From Caldimicrobium sp964595655 (lineage in GTDB: Bacteria; Desulfobacterota; Thermodesulfobacteria; Thermodesulfobacteriales; Thermodesulfobacteriaceae), in contig CAZQQV010000007.1 in assembly GCA_964595655.1 (NCBI GenBank), positions 1 to 37,465 of the forward strand: a DNA stretch of 37,465 nucleotides. Reading direction: 5' to 3'. Made by a program: the position numbers and the translations under genes. The first letter of the stretch is position 1, and every line of letters begins with the position of its first letter. Of this stretch, positions 23,483-30,618 are shown in pieces. Under the pieces are notes generated by a model. The model was given only the letters and a program-made list of their open reading frames with translations, did not search any database and was not told the DNA's origin.

Positions 23483-24072
23483 TATTTTTTAACAGGGCGC
23501 TTAGCTAAGAGGACATAGGTTGCACCTGGGCCTCCGTCGCAGGGCCTTGCCGAGGCATAAGCAAGAATGTATTTTCTGTAAGGGCCCCTTTCAAGCCACT
23601 CTCTTACCTTTTCTTTAAGAACCGGTTTTTCTCTGGAAGAAAGACCTCTTCCATGAATGATTAAAACACAGGAAAGCCCTTTATTTATGGCAGATTTCAG
23701 GAAATCCTCAAAAAGCAGTCTTGCTTCTTCAACAAAATAACCTCTTAAGTTAAGACTGGCCTGAACTGAAAAGACTCCATTTCTGAGTTTCCAAAGTATT
23801 TCTGAGGGAACTCCCCTTTTTTTGCCCTCCATGTATTCGGAAGTTAAATGAAAATTGACTTCTATTTTGGGTGGAGGCCAATCCCTTTCTTTAAAACGAG
23901 GAGGTTTTTTGGGAATAAGGGCAAAGTGGAAATTTTTCTCTTTGAGTGGTTTAACAGAATGCAAAAGTTCTTCCCAGGAGGTAACTTTAAAGGGAAAATT
24001 GTCCTGAAAAGCAGATTTTGTGCTGGGAGAGATTCCGAAAATCTCTCCCAGCTTTTGAAAGGGTTTGGGCAT
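23482..24072 (-). CDS. Smr-domain protein
   Basis: 196 residues. The C-terminal half is a Smr domain as in MutS2: a strand and turn LNLRGYFVEEARLLFEDFL (standing for the LDLHG motif), then LIIHGRGLSSRE, and the GGPGATYVLLA end (G-x-G-x-T-x-V). Free-standing Smr proteins are nucleases or RNA/DNA-binding factors. The N-terminal about 95 residues are a linker containing a Pro-rich piece (KKPPRFKERDWPPPK). Its ATG overlaps the lipoprotein stop (TAATG) and its stop overlaps the NTPase-Tmk start, so the three form one operon. Confidence 0.87.
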   Translation of the reverse strand: MPKPFQKLGEIFGISPSTKSAFQDNFPFKVTSWEELLHSVKPLKEKNFHFALIPKKPPRFKERDWPPPKIEVNFHLTSEYMEGKKRGVPSEILWKLRNGVFSVQASLNLRGYFVEEARLLFEDFLKSAINKGLSCVLIIHGRGLSSREKPVLKEKVREWLERGPYRKYILAYASARPCDGGPGATYVLLAKRPVKK

Positions 24073-24425
24073 TACTTCTTAAGACCCTTTTCGAAAATTC
24101 TTTCTGCCTTTTTAGCTGCAGTTTCAGCTTTTTGAGCAGCTTCTTGAGCTTTGTTTGCAGCCTCAATAGCCTTCTGGGCAGCTTTGTTAGCCTCTTCAGC
24201 TTGGACTTTTACATTGCCAAGTTGAGACTTTAAGCTTTCAACCTCCATCTTAAGGGCATTGAGCTCATTCTGAAGCTTGGTGCAGCATTCTGGCTCGGTG
24301 GAAGCTTGAGCTACAGCCTGAGCAGGCTTTGCTTCTTCAGCTACCTTGGGAGCAGGGCAAGAACAGGCAAAAAGCAAAGCAGAGCTAACTAGTAATCCCC
24401 CAATCTTAAAAGCAAGACCCTTCAT
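24072..24425 (-). CDS. Small alanine-zipper lipoprotein
   Basis: 117 residues with a lipoprotein signal peptide: basic MKGLAFKIGG, a hydrophobic stretch, and lipobox LLFAC with Cys21 as the lipidation site. A Pro/Ala-rich linker leads to a long coiled coil (about 50-112) with repeated AxxAxxAA spacing (EEANKAAQKAIEAANKAQEA), like Lpp/OprI alanine-zipper trimers. It ends in KGLKK, a Lys tail reminiscent of peptidoglycan-linked Lpp. It contains a C-C pair at residues 48-49, next to the coil. An outer-membrane anchor role is likely but unproven. A strong AGGAGGT and a clear promoter precede it. Confidence 0.87.
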   Translation of the reverse strand: MKGLAFKIGGLLVSSALLFACSCPAPKVAEEAKPAQAVAQASTEPECCTKLQNELNALKMEVESLKSQLGNVKVQAEEANKAAQKAIEAANKAQEAAQKAETAAKKAERIFEKGLKK

Positions 24426-24436
24426 AGCGCACCTCC

Positions 24437-24524
24437 TTTTGAGATTTAGTTTTTAAAGATTTTTATATAACCTTAAGGGTGGAATCACAAAGCCTCCTCA
24501 AACAAAGGCACCTAAATCTCAAAA
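24437..24524. repeat. 13-nt inverted repeat straddling the lipoprotein promoter
   Basis: TTTTGAGATTTAG at 24437-24449 and its exact complement CTAAATCTCAAAA at 24512-24524. The arms lie on either side of the promoter at 24462-24490. Centre-to-centre spacing is 75 bases, close to seven helical turns. It is a candidate pair of operator sites or a long-range RNA/DNA hairpin. Confidence 0.6.
24462..24490 (-). promoter_or_regulatory. Promoter of the lipoprotein-Smr-NTPase/Tmk operon
   Basis: On the minus strand TTGTGA (24490-24485), a 17-base spacer, and TATAAA (24467-24462), a good vegetative promoter. Transcription would begin near 24455, leaving about 30 bases of leader with AGGAGGT before the ATG at 24425. 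Confidence 0.65.
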
Positions 24525-24554
24525 AAACCTCACCTTTAAACGCTTTCAGTAAAA

Positions 24555-25985
24555 TTAGCCTTTTATACAACCAAGGGGTAAAAGCTTTGCCACTTTTTTT
24601 GTTAAACCCGCTTTACAGGTTGCGTCAATTACCAGGGTTACATCCTTATATGCCTCTGGGGCTTCCTCAGCAAGCCCCTTTTTGGATTTACCCATCACAA
24701 TAATACCCCTTTTTCTTAGCCTTTCAACAAGTTCATCTGCTCTAAAGGATTTAATGGCCTGGTGTCTGCTCATGGTTCTTCCTGCTCCGTGGCAGGCTGA
24801 ACCAAAGGCCTTTTCTTCACCTTCAGATGTGCCAACAAGGATGTAAGAAGCTGTTCCCATGGACCCTCCAATAATCACAGGTTGTCCAACCTTGCGATAG
24901 GCCTCAGGAAGTTCAGCTCTTCCAGGGCCCCAGGCGCGTGTTGCCCCCTTTCTGTGCACATATAGCTTTTTTCTCTTTCCATTTACCATATGATATTCTA
25001 CCTTGCAAGTATTATGACTTACATCGTAGAGCAGTTTGAGATAAATTCCAGGAAAGAACTTCTTAAAAACCTCCCTCACTAAATGGGTGATGACCTGTCT
25101 GTTTGCAAGGGCACAATTGATACCGCAACACATGGCCTTAAAATAGGCCTTTCCCTCTTCAGATTCAATGGGTGCGCAAACGAGTTCCTTTTCTTTGATG
25201 GGGATTCCGTATTTTCTTGCAGCCTTAGCAAGGACAGGAAGATAATCTGTGGCAATCTGATGTCCAAGAGCACGAGATCCACAGTGAATACTCACAACCA
25301 CCTGATTTTCAAAAAGTCCAAAGGCATTCGCAACCTCTCTATCATATATTTCAGCCACATATTGAACCTCAAGATAGTGGTTGCCTGAACCAAGGGTGCC
25401 AACCTGGCGGTGCTGTCTCTTTTTGGCTTCCATAGAGACATAGCTTGGGTCTGCCCCCTCCATGCATCCCTTCTCTTCAATGTATTCAAGGTCTTCAGGA
25501 TAACCGTAGCCCTTTTCTACAGCCCATCTGGCTCCTCCCACAAGCACTTCATCAAGCTGAGAAGGAGAAAGCTTGATCTCCCCTTCAGAACCAACCCCTG
25601 AGGGCACTGTTTCAAAAAGCTCTTTTACAAGTTTTTCCAAATAGGGTTCAATTTCCTCTCTGGTAAGGGGAGAAAGAAGGGTTCTAACCCCGCAGGAAAT
25701 ATCATAACCCACTCCTCCAACAGAGATAATTCCTCCCTCTTCGGGATCAAAGGCAGCAACTCCTCCAATTGGAAAGCCATATCCCCAATGGGCATCAGGC
25801 ATGGCAATGGAGGCTTTCACAATACCTGGAAGGGAGGCCACATTGCTTACCTGCTGATAGACCATATCATCCATTTCCTCAATAAGTCTTTGACTTCCAA
25901 AAATTTTCCCTGGAACCCGCATATCCCCAGTCTTTGGAATTTCCCATTCATAATCCGATATTTTTACAAGCTTTTTAAGCTCCAT
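24555..25985 (-). CDS. rtcB: RNA-splicing ligase RtcB
   Basis: 476 residues from the ATG at 25985. A GTG at 25994 is also in frame, but AGAGGTG there fits as the ribosome site for the ATG. The Mn and GMP residues are all present: D95 and C98 (GYDISCG), H203 (GSGNHYLEVQ), H234 (VSIHCGSR), H324 (DVSHNT), and the guanylylated H399 (ACHGAGRTMSR). RtcB joins 2',3'-cyclic phosphate or 3'-phosphate RNA ends to 5'-OH ends with GTP. No intein is present, and neither archease nor rtcA is in the window. It is likely used for RNA repair or tRNA ligation. Confidence 0.97.
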   Translation of the reverse strand: MELKKLVKISDYEWEIPKTGDMRVPGKIFGSQRLIEEMDDMVYQQVSNVASLPGIVKASIAMPDAHWGYGFPIGGVAAFDPEEGGIISVGGVGYDISCGVRTLLSPLTREEIEPYLEKLVKELFETVPSGVGSEGEIKLSPSQLDEVLVGGARWAVEKGYGYPEDLEYIEEKGCMEGADPSYVSMEAKKRQHRQVGTLGSGNHYLEVQYVAEIYDREVANAFGLFENQVVVSIHCGSRALGHQIATDYLPVLAKAARKYGIPIKEKELVCAPIESEEGKAYFKAMCCGINCALANRQVITHLVREVFKKFFPGIYLKLLYDVSHNTCKVEYHMVNGKRKKLYVHRKGATRAWGPGRAELPEAYRKVGQPVIIGGSMGTASYILVGTSEGEEKAFGSACHGAGRTMSRHQAIKSFRADELVERLRKRGIIVMGKSKKGLAEEAPEAYKDVTLVIDATCKAGLTKKVAKLLPLGCIKG

Positions 25986-26163
25986 AGCTATCACCTCTTT
26001 TATAAATTTTTAGCACTCTTTGACATTCCTATAGGGACTGGCTTTTTTTAACCGCGTAAACCTGAGGATGCAAACACAAACTCCCTTTTGCCTGCAATTG
26101 TTCTTTAAAAATTAGTTTAAGTCTCCCCTGAACAAAGTCAAGGTATAACCCAAGGTTTAACTA

Positions 26164-26192
26164 TTGACGAATTGGCTTTTTTAGCATACAGT
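26164..26192 (+). promoter_or_regulatory. Promoter of aroC (leaderless or nearly so)
   Basis: TTGACG (26164-26169), a 17-base spacer and TACAGT (26187-26192). The ATG of aroC begins 8 bases after the -10, so the mRNA would start 0-2 bases before it, with no room for a Shine-Dalgarno sequence. The rest of the divergent gap (25986-26163) shows only the rtcB ribosome site and no other clear element. Confidence 0.55.
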
Positions 26193-26200
26193 TTAAAAAG

Positions 26201-27295
26201 ATGGCAGGAAATACTATAGGAGTTCTCTTCAGGGTTACCACTTTTGGGGAATCTCATGGTAGGGCCCTTGGGGCGGTGGTTGATGGCTGCCCCCCTGGTT
26301 TAACCCTTGATGAGGCCTATATTCAGGAAGAGCTTGATAAAAGAAGGCCCGGTAAAGGAAAGGGTGAAACCCCAAGAAGGGAAAAGGATAGAGTGGAAAT
26401 TTTATCAGGGGTTTTTGAAGGGCTCACCACTGGAACCCCCATTGCCTTGATTATCTATAACGAAGATCCCCAAAGTTCAGCCTATGAGCCTTTAAGAGAG
26501 GTATTTAGGCCAGGGCATGCAGATTTTACTTACTTTATGAAATATGGAATTCGGGATCACAGGGGCGGGGGAAGAGCAAGCGGAAGAGAGACTGTGGCAA
26601 GGGTTGCAGCAGGGGCTGTTGCTAAAAGAGTGCTTGAGGAATACGGAATTGAGGTCCATGCCTATACTATCAATCTTGGAGGAATTGAGGCAAAAGAAAG
26701 GGATCTTTCCTTTGTTTATCAAAACAGGCTTTTTTGCCCTGATCCTGAGGCCTATGAAAAGATGCTTCAAAAAATTGAAGAAACCGCAAAAGAGGGGGAT
26801 ACCCTGGGTGGAATAGTTGAAATTATTGCTAAGAATGTGCCTGCAGGGCTTGGAGAGCCCGTTTTTGATAAGCTTTCTGCCGATCTTGCTAAGGCCCTGT
26901 GCTCTGTTGGTGCTATTAAAGGTTTTGAAATGGGAGCTGGCTTTAAGGTTGCCACACTTAAGGGCTCTCAAAATAATGATCCTATCACCAAAAAGGGTTT
27001 TTCCAAAAATGACGCAGGAGGAGTGCTTGGAGGCATCTCTTCAGGGCAAGAGCTTATCATAAGAGTAGCTGTAAAACCCATTCCCAGCCACAGGCTTCCC
27101 CAGAAAACCGTTAATATTCGTAGAGAGGAAGTGGAGATTCAAGTTGGAGGAAGGCATGATCTCTCAGCTATACCAAGGATAGTTCCAGTGCTTTCAGCTA
27201 TGACAAGAATTGTGCTTGCCGATCATCTTTTAAGACAGCTTGCCATTCTTGCCTTTAGAGCCCGTCTTCCTTTTCCAGATTTCTTCCAAACTTAA
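26201..27295 (+). CDS. aroC: Chorismate synthase
   Basis: 364 residues, full length. It starts MAGNTIGVLFRVTTFGESHG with the first family signature (GESHG). Further blocks are RRPGKGKGETPRREKDRVEI, GHADFTYFMKYGIRDHRGGG with RASGRET (second signature), and SHRLPQKTVN near the end. It makes chorismate from EPSP with reduced FMN, feeding aromatic amino acids and also MqnA in the same window. It lacks a ribosome site and has a promoter whose predicted start coincides with the ATG. It converges with ppcA, with only 4 bases between the two stop codons. Confidence 0.97.
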   Translation: MAGNTIGVLFRVTTFGESHGRALGAVVDGCPPGLTLDEAYIQEELDKRRPGKGKGETPRREKDRVEILSGVFEGLTTGTPIALIIYNEDPQSSAYEPLREVFRPGHADFTYFMKYGIRDHRGGGRASGRETVARVAAGAVAKRVLEEYGIEVHAYTINLGGIEAKERDLSFVYQNRLFCPDPEAYEKMLQKIEETAKEGDTLGGIVEIIAKNVPAGLGEPVFDKLSADLAKALCSVGAIKGFEMGAGFKVATLKGSQNNDPITKKGFSKNDAGGVLGGISSGQELIIRVAVKPIPSHRLPQKTVNIRREEVEIQVGGRHDLSAIPRIVPVLSAMTRIVLADHLLRQLAILAFRARLPFPDFFQT

Positions 27296-27299
27296 GGCT

Positions 27300-28784
27300 C
27301 TATCCCAAAAATCTTCTCAAAAGCCCTGCCTCAATGATGAGATTGGTTAAGTTAGTATAATTTTCCTTTTTTAAGTCTTTGATAATTCTTCCGGTTATTT
27401 CTCGGTGATCAAGGTCAGCCTCTACCTTGAGATCAAGGCTATTTATGAGATTTAAGGCCTTAAGAATTTTTTCCCTTTCTTCAGGCACGAGCTCAAGGCT
27501 TTTGGGATTAAAGTATCTTAAGGCTATGGAGAGGTCTATTTCAAGATTTTTATAGATTTCCTTAAGCTGTTTTAATTCCCCTTTTGTAAGGGCTGAAAAG
27601 CCAAAAATTTCAGGGGGAAGCCCAATAGAATAGCAGGCTGCACAAAAGCCAATGGCCCTTGGCAGGGTCACCTTCCCAAGCTGTCTTGAATAACCAAAAA
27701 GTCCTACATGAAGTTTTCTCATTCTGCGCCTTGGCACATACCGAGAAATGAGATTTATAAGAGGGGCTATCCTTTCCACCAGGGCTTGATACTCCTTTGA
27801 AGTCTTTTCAATAAAATGCAGGGCAAGGTCTTCATCAAAGGCCTCTATGGGATATCTCACAAAGTTTTTGAGCCTCTTTATAGCGGTTATTACATCTTCA
27901 ATGGGATTGTCATATTTAAAGGCAGACTGCACAGTAAAGGTCTCCACACAAGGGTATTCGGATAACACATAATCCACCGTGTATGGAGAGAGATTCCCTC
28001 TAAAGGGCGGAGACCCAGCCCCAAGAATAGGAAAGAGTTCCTTTTCTATCTCTTGAGAAAGCTTGTAAATTCTATTTAAGGCAATTTTATTGGCAAGAAC
28101 TGCTGCAATAACGCCGTAGTTTAGCGCTGGATCAGACCTTGCAAGAAACACCCTCAAATAAGGCTCTTCCTTATATTTTAAATAGTCTCTTAAAATTTCA
28201 TCAGCTTTAATCATGTAAGTGACATCCTCAAAAAGGGGGATCACATTGATTTTTTCTGGAAGAAACTCTCCCACCCATTCAGCCACTGTAATTGAGCCTT
28301 CATAGATGGGTTGATGCTGTTTTCCTGAGATAAAGTTTTTGTAAAAGTAATAAACCCGATTTAATTCTTCAGCTGAAGTTGTCATGGGAAGAATTACTTC
28401 AAAAATAGGTGGAGGTGGGGTATCTTCGTAAAAGAGTTTGGCTGCATCCATGGAACGGGGAATGCTTTCTAAGGCTTCAACAAGAATTTTGGCTTCCTCT
28501 CTTTCAATAGAGGGATTGGGCACTCTCAAAGTGAGAAAGATTTCTTCCCCTAAGCGTTTTTTTCTAAAGAAGTGGGGGTATCTTGTTAAGAGTTTTTTCA
28601 CCACAAAATCATCCACTTCTTTTCCTTCACTATCCCACATCTGTTCATCACATCCGAGATGAGAAAAGGCATAATAAGCCTCCTGAATTTCATCTTCTCC
28701 TGACATATCAGGTGTTTCGGCAAAAAAGGGAAGGGAAACATTATCAGGATGTTGAGTTGACATAATTCTCGGAATTTTAATCAT
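27300..28784 (-). CDS. ppcA: Phosphoenolpyruvate carboxylase, archaeal type
   Basis: 494 residues, about half the length of ordinary bacterial PEPC, and matching the archaeal-type family. It opens IPRIMSTQHPDNVSLPFF and has EAYYAFSHLGCDEQMWDSEG, a LTLRVPNP motif and GSITVAEWVGEF. The C-terminal half contains FTVQSAFKYDNP and the basic PRRRMRKLHVGLFGYSRQLG. It carboxylates PEP to oxaloacetate with bicarbonate. This enzyme is known mainly from archaea and a few bacteria. GGGGGTAAAGG precedes the ATG. It would overlap in function with pyruvate carboxylase if pycAB is one. Confidence 0.93.
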   Translation of the reverse strand: MIKIPRIMSTQHPDNVSLPFFAETPDMSGEDEIQEAYYAFSHLGCDEQMWDSEGKEVDDFVVKKLLTRYPHFFRKKRLGEEIFLTLRVPNPSIEREEAKILVEALESIPRSMDAAKLFYEDTPPPPIFEVILPMTTSAEELNRVYYFYKNFISGKQHQPIYEGSITVAEWVGEFLPEKINVIPLFEDVTYMIKADEILRDYLKYKEEPYLRVFLARSDPALNYGVIAAVLANKIALNRIYKLSQEIEKELFPILGAGSPPFRGNLSPYTVDYVLSEYPCVETFTVQSAFKYDNPIEDVITAIKRLKNFVRYPIEAFDEDLALHFIEKTSKEYQALVERIAPLINLISRYVPRRRMRKLHVGLFGYSRQLGKVTLPRAIGFCAACYSIGLPPEIFGFSALTKGELKQLKEIYKNLEIDLSIALRYFNPKSLELVPEEREKILKALNLINSLDLKVEADLDHREITGRIIKDLKKENYTNLTNLIIEAGLLRRFLG

Positions 28785-28841
28785 AACCTTTACCCCCTAT
28801 AAAAGTTCATTGCAAGCTAAAGCAAGAATCAGAGTCTCTAC

Positions 28842-29042
28842 GGTAGGCGCAGACTTTAGCCTCCGTAAAATTTACAACAAGGTAACCGCAGGCCTTAGCC
28901 CGCATAGATTTTTAAAAAATTAAAAAAATCAAAAAATTTTTCCGCGCAAGCTGAAACTTGCAGCTACCTTAACAATCAAAAATCATTAATTTGGTAGCCG
29001 CAGGCTCTAGCCTGCGAAATGATTTACAACATGATTTACAAC
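28842..29042. repeat. Cluster of REP-like palindromes
   Basis: The 289-base gap between ppcA and the HIT gene holds at least four units of one family. They are at 28842-28878 (GGTAGGCGCAGACTTTAGCC...), 28881-28913 (GGTAACCGCAGGCCTTAGCC...), 28943-28968 in inverse orientation (CGCGCAAGC...GCAGCTACC) and 28993-29030 (GGTAGCCGCAGG then CTCTAGCCTGCG). The last runs into a perfect 12-nt tandem duplication ATGATTTACAAC (29019-29030, 29031-29042). Two units share the tail TTTACAAC. The gap contains no gene that I can support. Confidence 0.72.
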
Positions 29043-29073
29043 AAGATAGGCGCGCACTTATCTTTTTTATACC

Positions 29074-29568
29074 CTATTTTTTGAGCCTATCAAAATAGGG
29101 TTTTAACAACTCATAGACCCTGAGGTAATGTTGCGAAGCAAGTCTTACATCATCAAGAATACAAAGGAAGTTCACATCTCCCTCCCAGCGGGGCACGATT
29201 TGAAGATGAATATGCTCGGGATAGCCTGCTCCTGCAACCTTACCCAGATTAAAGCCCACATTAAACCCATCGGGCTTTAAAACCTCTTTAAGTATTTTAA
29301 TACACTCCCTTGCCATTTTCATTAAGGCTAAGCTTTCCTCATCGGTCAAGTCCTCAAGCTCAGCCACATGCCTTAGAGGAGACACAAGAAGGTGCCCTGT
29401 ATTGTAGGGAAACTTATTAAGCATAACCATAATTTTATCATCAAGGTATAGAATTGGTCTTACCTCAGGAGGAGGCATCTCCTTTGGTGGGCAGAAGATA
29501 CAGCCAGGTTCTTTTTTTCCGCTCACATATTCCCCTCTCCAGGGTGCCCAAAGAATTCGTCTTTCCAT
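29074..29568 (-). CDS. HIT-family nucleotide hydrolase/phosphorylase
   Basis: 164 residues. The active-site motif H119-I-H121-L-Q123-I-V-P-R-W has Gln in place of the third His (H-x-H-x-Q), as in Ap4A phosphorylase/galT-like branches. GDVNFLCI follows. An N-terminal GCIFC (22-26) resembles the zinc-binding pair of this group, and FPYNTGHLLVSPLRHVA is the usual substrate-binding strand. It probably splits dinucleoside polyphosphates or other NMP-linked compounds. GAGGGA precedes the ATG. It stands alone, divergent from the membrane-protein/lpxK unit. Confidence 0.9.
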   Translation of the reverse strand: MERRILWAPWRGEYVSGKKEPGCIFCPPKEMPPPEVRPILYLDDKIMVMLNKFPYNTGHLLVSPLRHVAELEDLTDEESLALMKMARECIKILKEVLKPDGFNVGFNLGKVAGAGYPEHIHLQIVPRWEGDVNFLCILDDVRLASQHYLRVYELLKPYFDRLKK

Positions 29569-29636
29569 GTCTTTTCCCTCAAAGAAAGCTTTTAAAAAGA
29601 TAACTTAAAATTCAAGTTTTAAAAGCCTTTGTTACA

Positions 29637-29645
29637 TGCTATAAT
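29637..29645 (+). promoter_or_regulatory. Extended -10 promoter of the membrane protein/lpxK unit
   Basis: TGCTATAAT is a perfect extended -10 (TGnTATAAT). The -35 (TTTTAA, 29617-29622) is weak. Transcription should start near 29652, which places the upstream in-frame TTG (29629) and ATG (29644) outside the mRNA and makes ATG 29656 the start, with about 4 bases of leader. Confidence 0.55.
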
Positions 29646-29655
29646 GCACCTTGAG

Positions 29656-30618
29656 ATGTTGAGAAATCTTTTAATAGGTTTTGTCCTTCTTCTTGTCATT
29701 CTTGGAATCTCCTTTACCTATCTTGCTATCAAATACTTTCCTAAGGATCTTTGGTTGGTCCTGAGAGGTCTCCATAAAAAGTATTTATGTTATACCTTTC
29801 TCTTTCTTTTTCTCTTTCACACCTTTGATACCTTGAGAGTTATCGTGATTGCAAGGGCTCTTAACATTCGCTATCCCCTCTGGTATGGATATCTCGTTTC
29901 CTTTATCAATACCTTTGGAGCCACAGTGACCCCTGCCCATCTGGGAGGGGAATTTCTCCCTCTCTATACTCTTACCCGAAGAGGAGGGCAATTCTATCAG
30001 ATTCTTACCATCATCACTATAAAAGGCTTTTCAGGCTTTTTTTTCTACCTTTTTTTCCTTCCCCTAACCCTTAAAACCCTTCTTTCTGACCCAAGGCAAA
30101 CAAAGGAGTTTTTAGGAGTTGTAGGCTCCATTTTAATCCTCTCCGCTTTAAGCTTCGGGATTTACAAATTTCTAATAAGAAAAGAAAGGGGCTTCAAAAA
30201 GGAATGGCTAATAAAGATAAAAATGACCCTCTTCAGATATATTATAACCTGCAAAAATTTCTTTAAAACCAAAAAGGGGGCCTTTGTTCTTGCTCTGGCA
30301 TTTAGTATGATTATGTATTTTAGTTATTTACTTGAGGGAGTCTTTCTTGTGAAGGCTTTTAATCCCTCTGCAGAGGCTCGTAAAATTTTTCTTGACCAGC
30401 TTCCCCTTCTTTATGCCATTTTTATAAGTCCCACACCTGGTGGAAGCGGAGTAGGAGAATTTGGAGCCCTTCCCATCTTTTTTCCTTATATAGCTGAGGA
30501 TTACCTGGGAGTCTTTGTCATCCTCTGGAGAGTAATTAGTCAATATTTTTCTGCCTTTATTGGCGGTCTCTTCTTTCTTGGCTTTCTATACAAAGACCTT
30601 CGAAAAAATGCTTCTTGA
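29656..30618 (+). CDS. Multi-span membrane protein, YbhN/AglD-like (LPG-synthase transmembrane family)
   Basis: About 320 residues from ATG 29656; in-frame TTG 29629 and ATG 29644 would give longer forms, but the promoter overlaps them. It has roughly seven to eight hydrophobic spans. Family hallmarks are TPAHLGGEFLPLYTLTRRG in the middle and SPTPGGSGVGEFGALP near the end (P-x-PGG-x-G-x-x-E). Members of this large family are proposed lipid or polyprenol-sugar handling proteins, and none is biochemically settled for this branch. It overlaps lpxK by 11 bases, which suggests an envelope-lipid role. Confidence 0.85.
   Translation: MLRNLLIGFVLLLVILGISFTYLAIKYFPKDLWLVLRGLHKKYLCYTFLFLFLFHTFDTLRVIVIARALNIRYPLWYGYLVSFINTFGATVTPAHLGGEFLPLYTLTRRGGQFYQILTIITIKGFSGFFFYLFFLPLTLKTLLSDPRQTKEFLGVVGSILILSALSFGIYKFLIRKERGFKKEWLIKIKMTLFRYIITCKNFFKTKKGAFVLALAFSMIMYFSYLLEGVFLVKAFNPSAEARKIFLDQLPLLYAIFISPTPGGSGVGEFGALPIFFPYIAEDYLGVFVILWRVISQYFSAFIGGLFFLGFLYKDLRKNAS

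Noticed and set aside
25986..25994. GTG start for rtcB
   Set aside because: The GTG is part of AGAGGTG, which serves as ribosome site for the ATG at 25985, where residue numbering also matches known RtcB.
28785..29073. Small RNA or gene in the ppcA-HIT gap
   Set aside because: The structure is explained by REP-like repeats in both orientations; no open frame or promoter is convincing.
30560..30607. Upstream ATG start for lpxK
   Set aside because: It would add 16 residues overlapping the membrane-protein gene, ahead of the conserved start MLLDFFNPYF.
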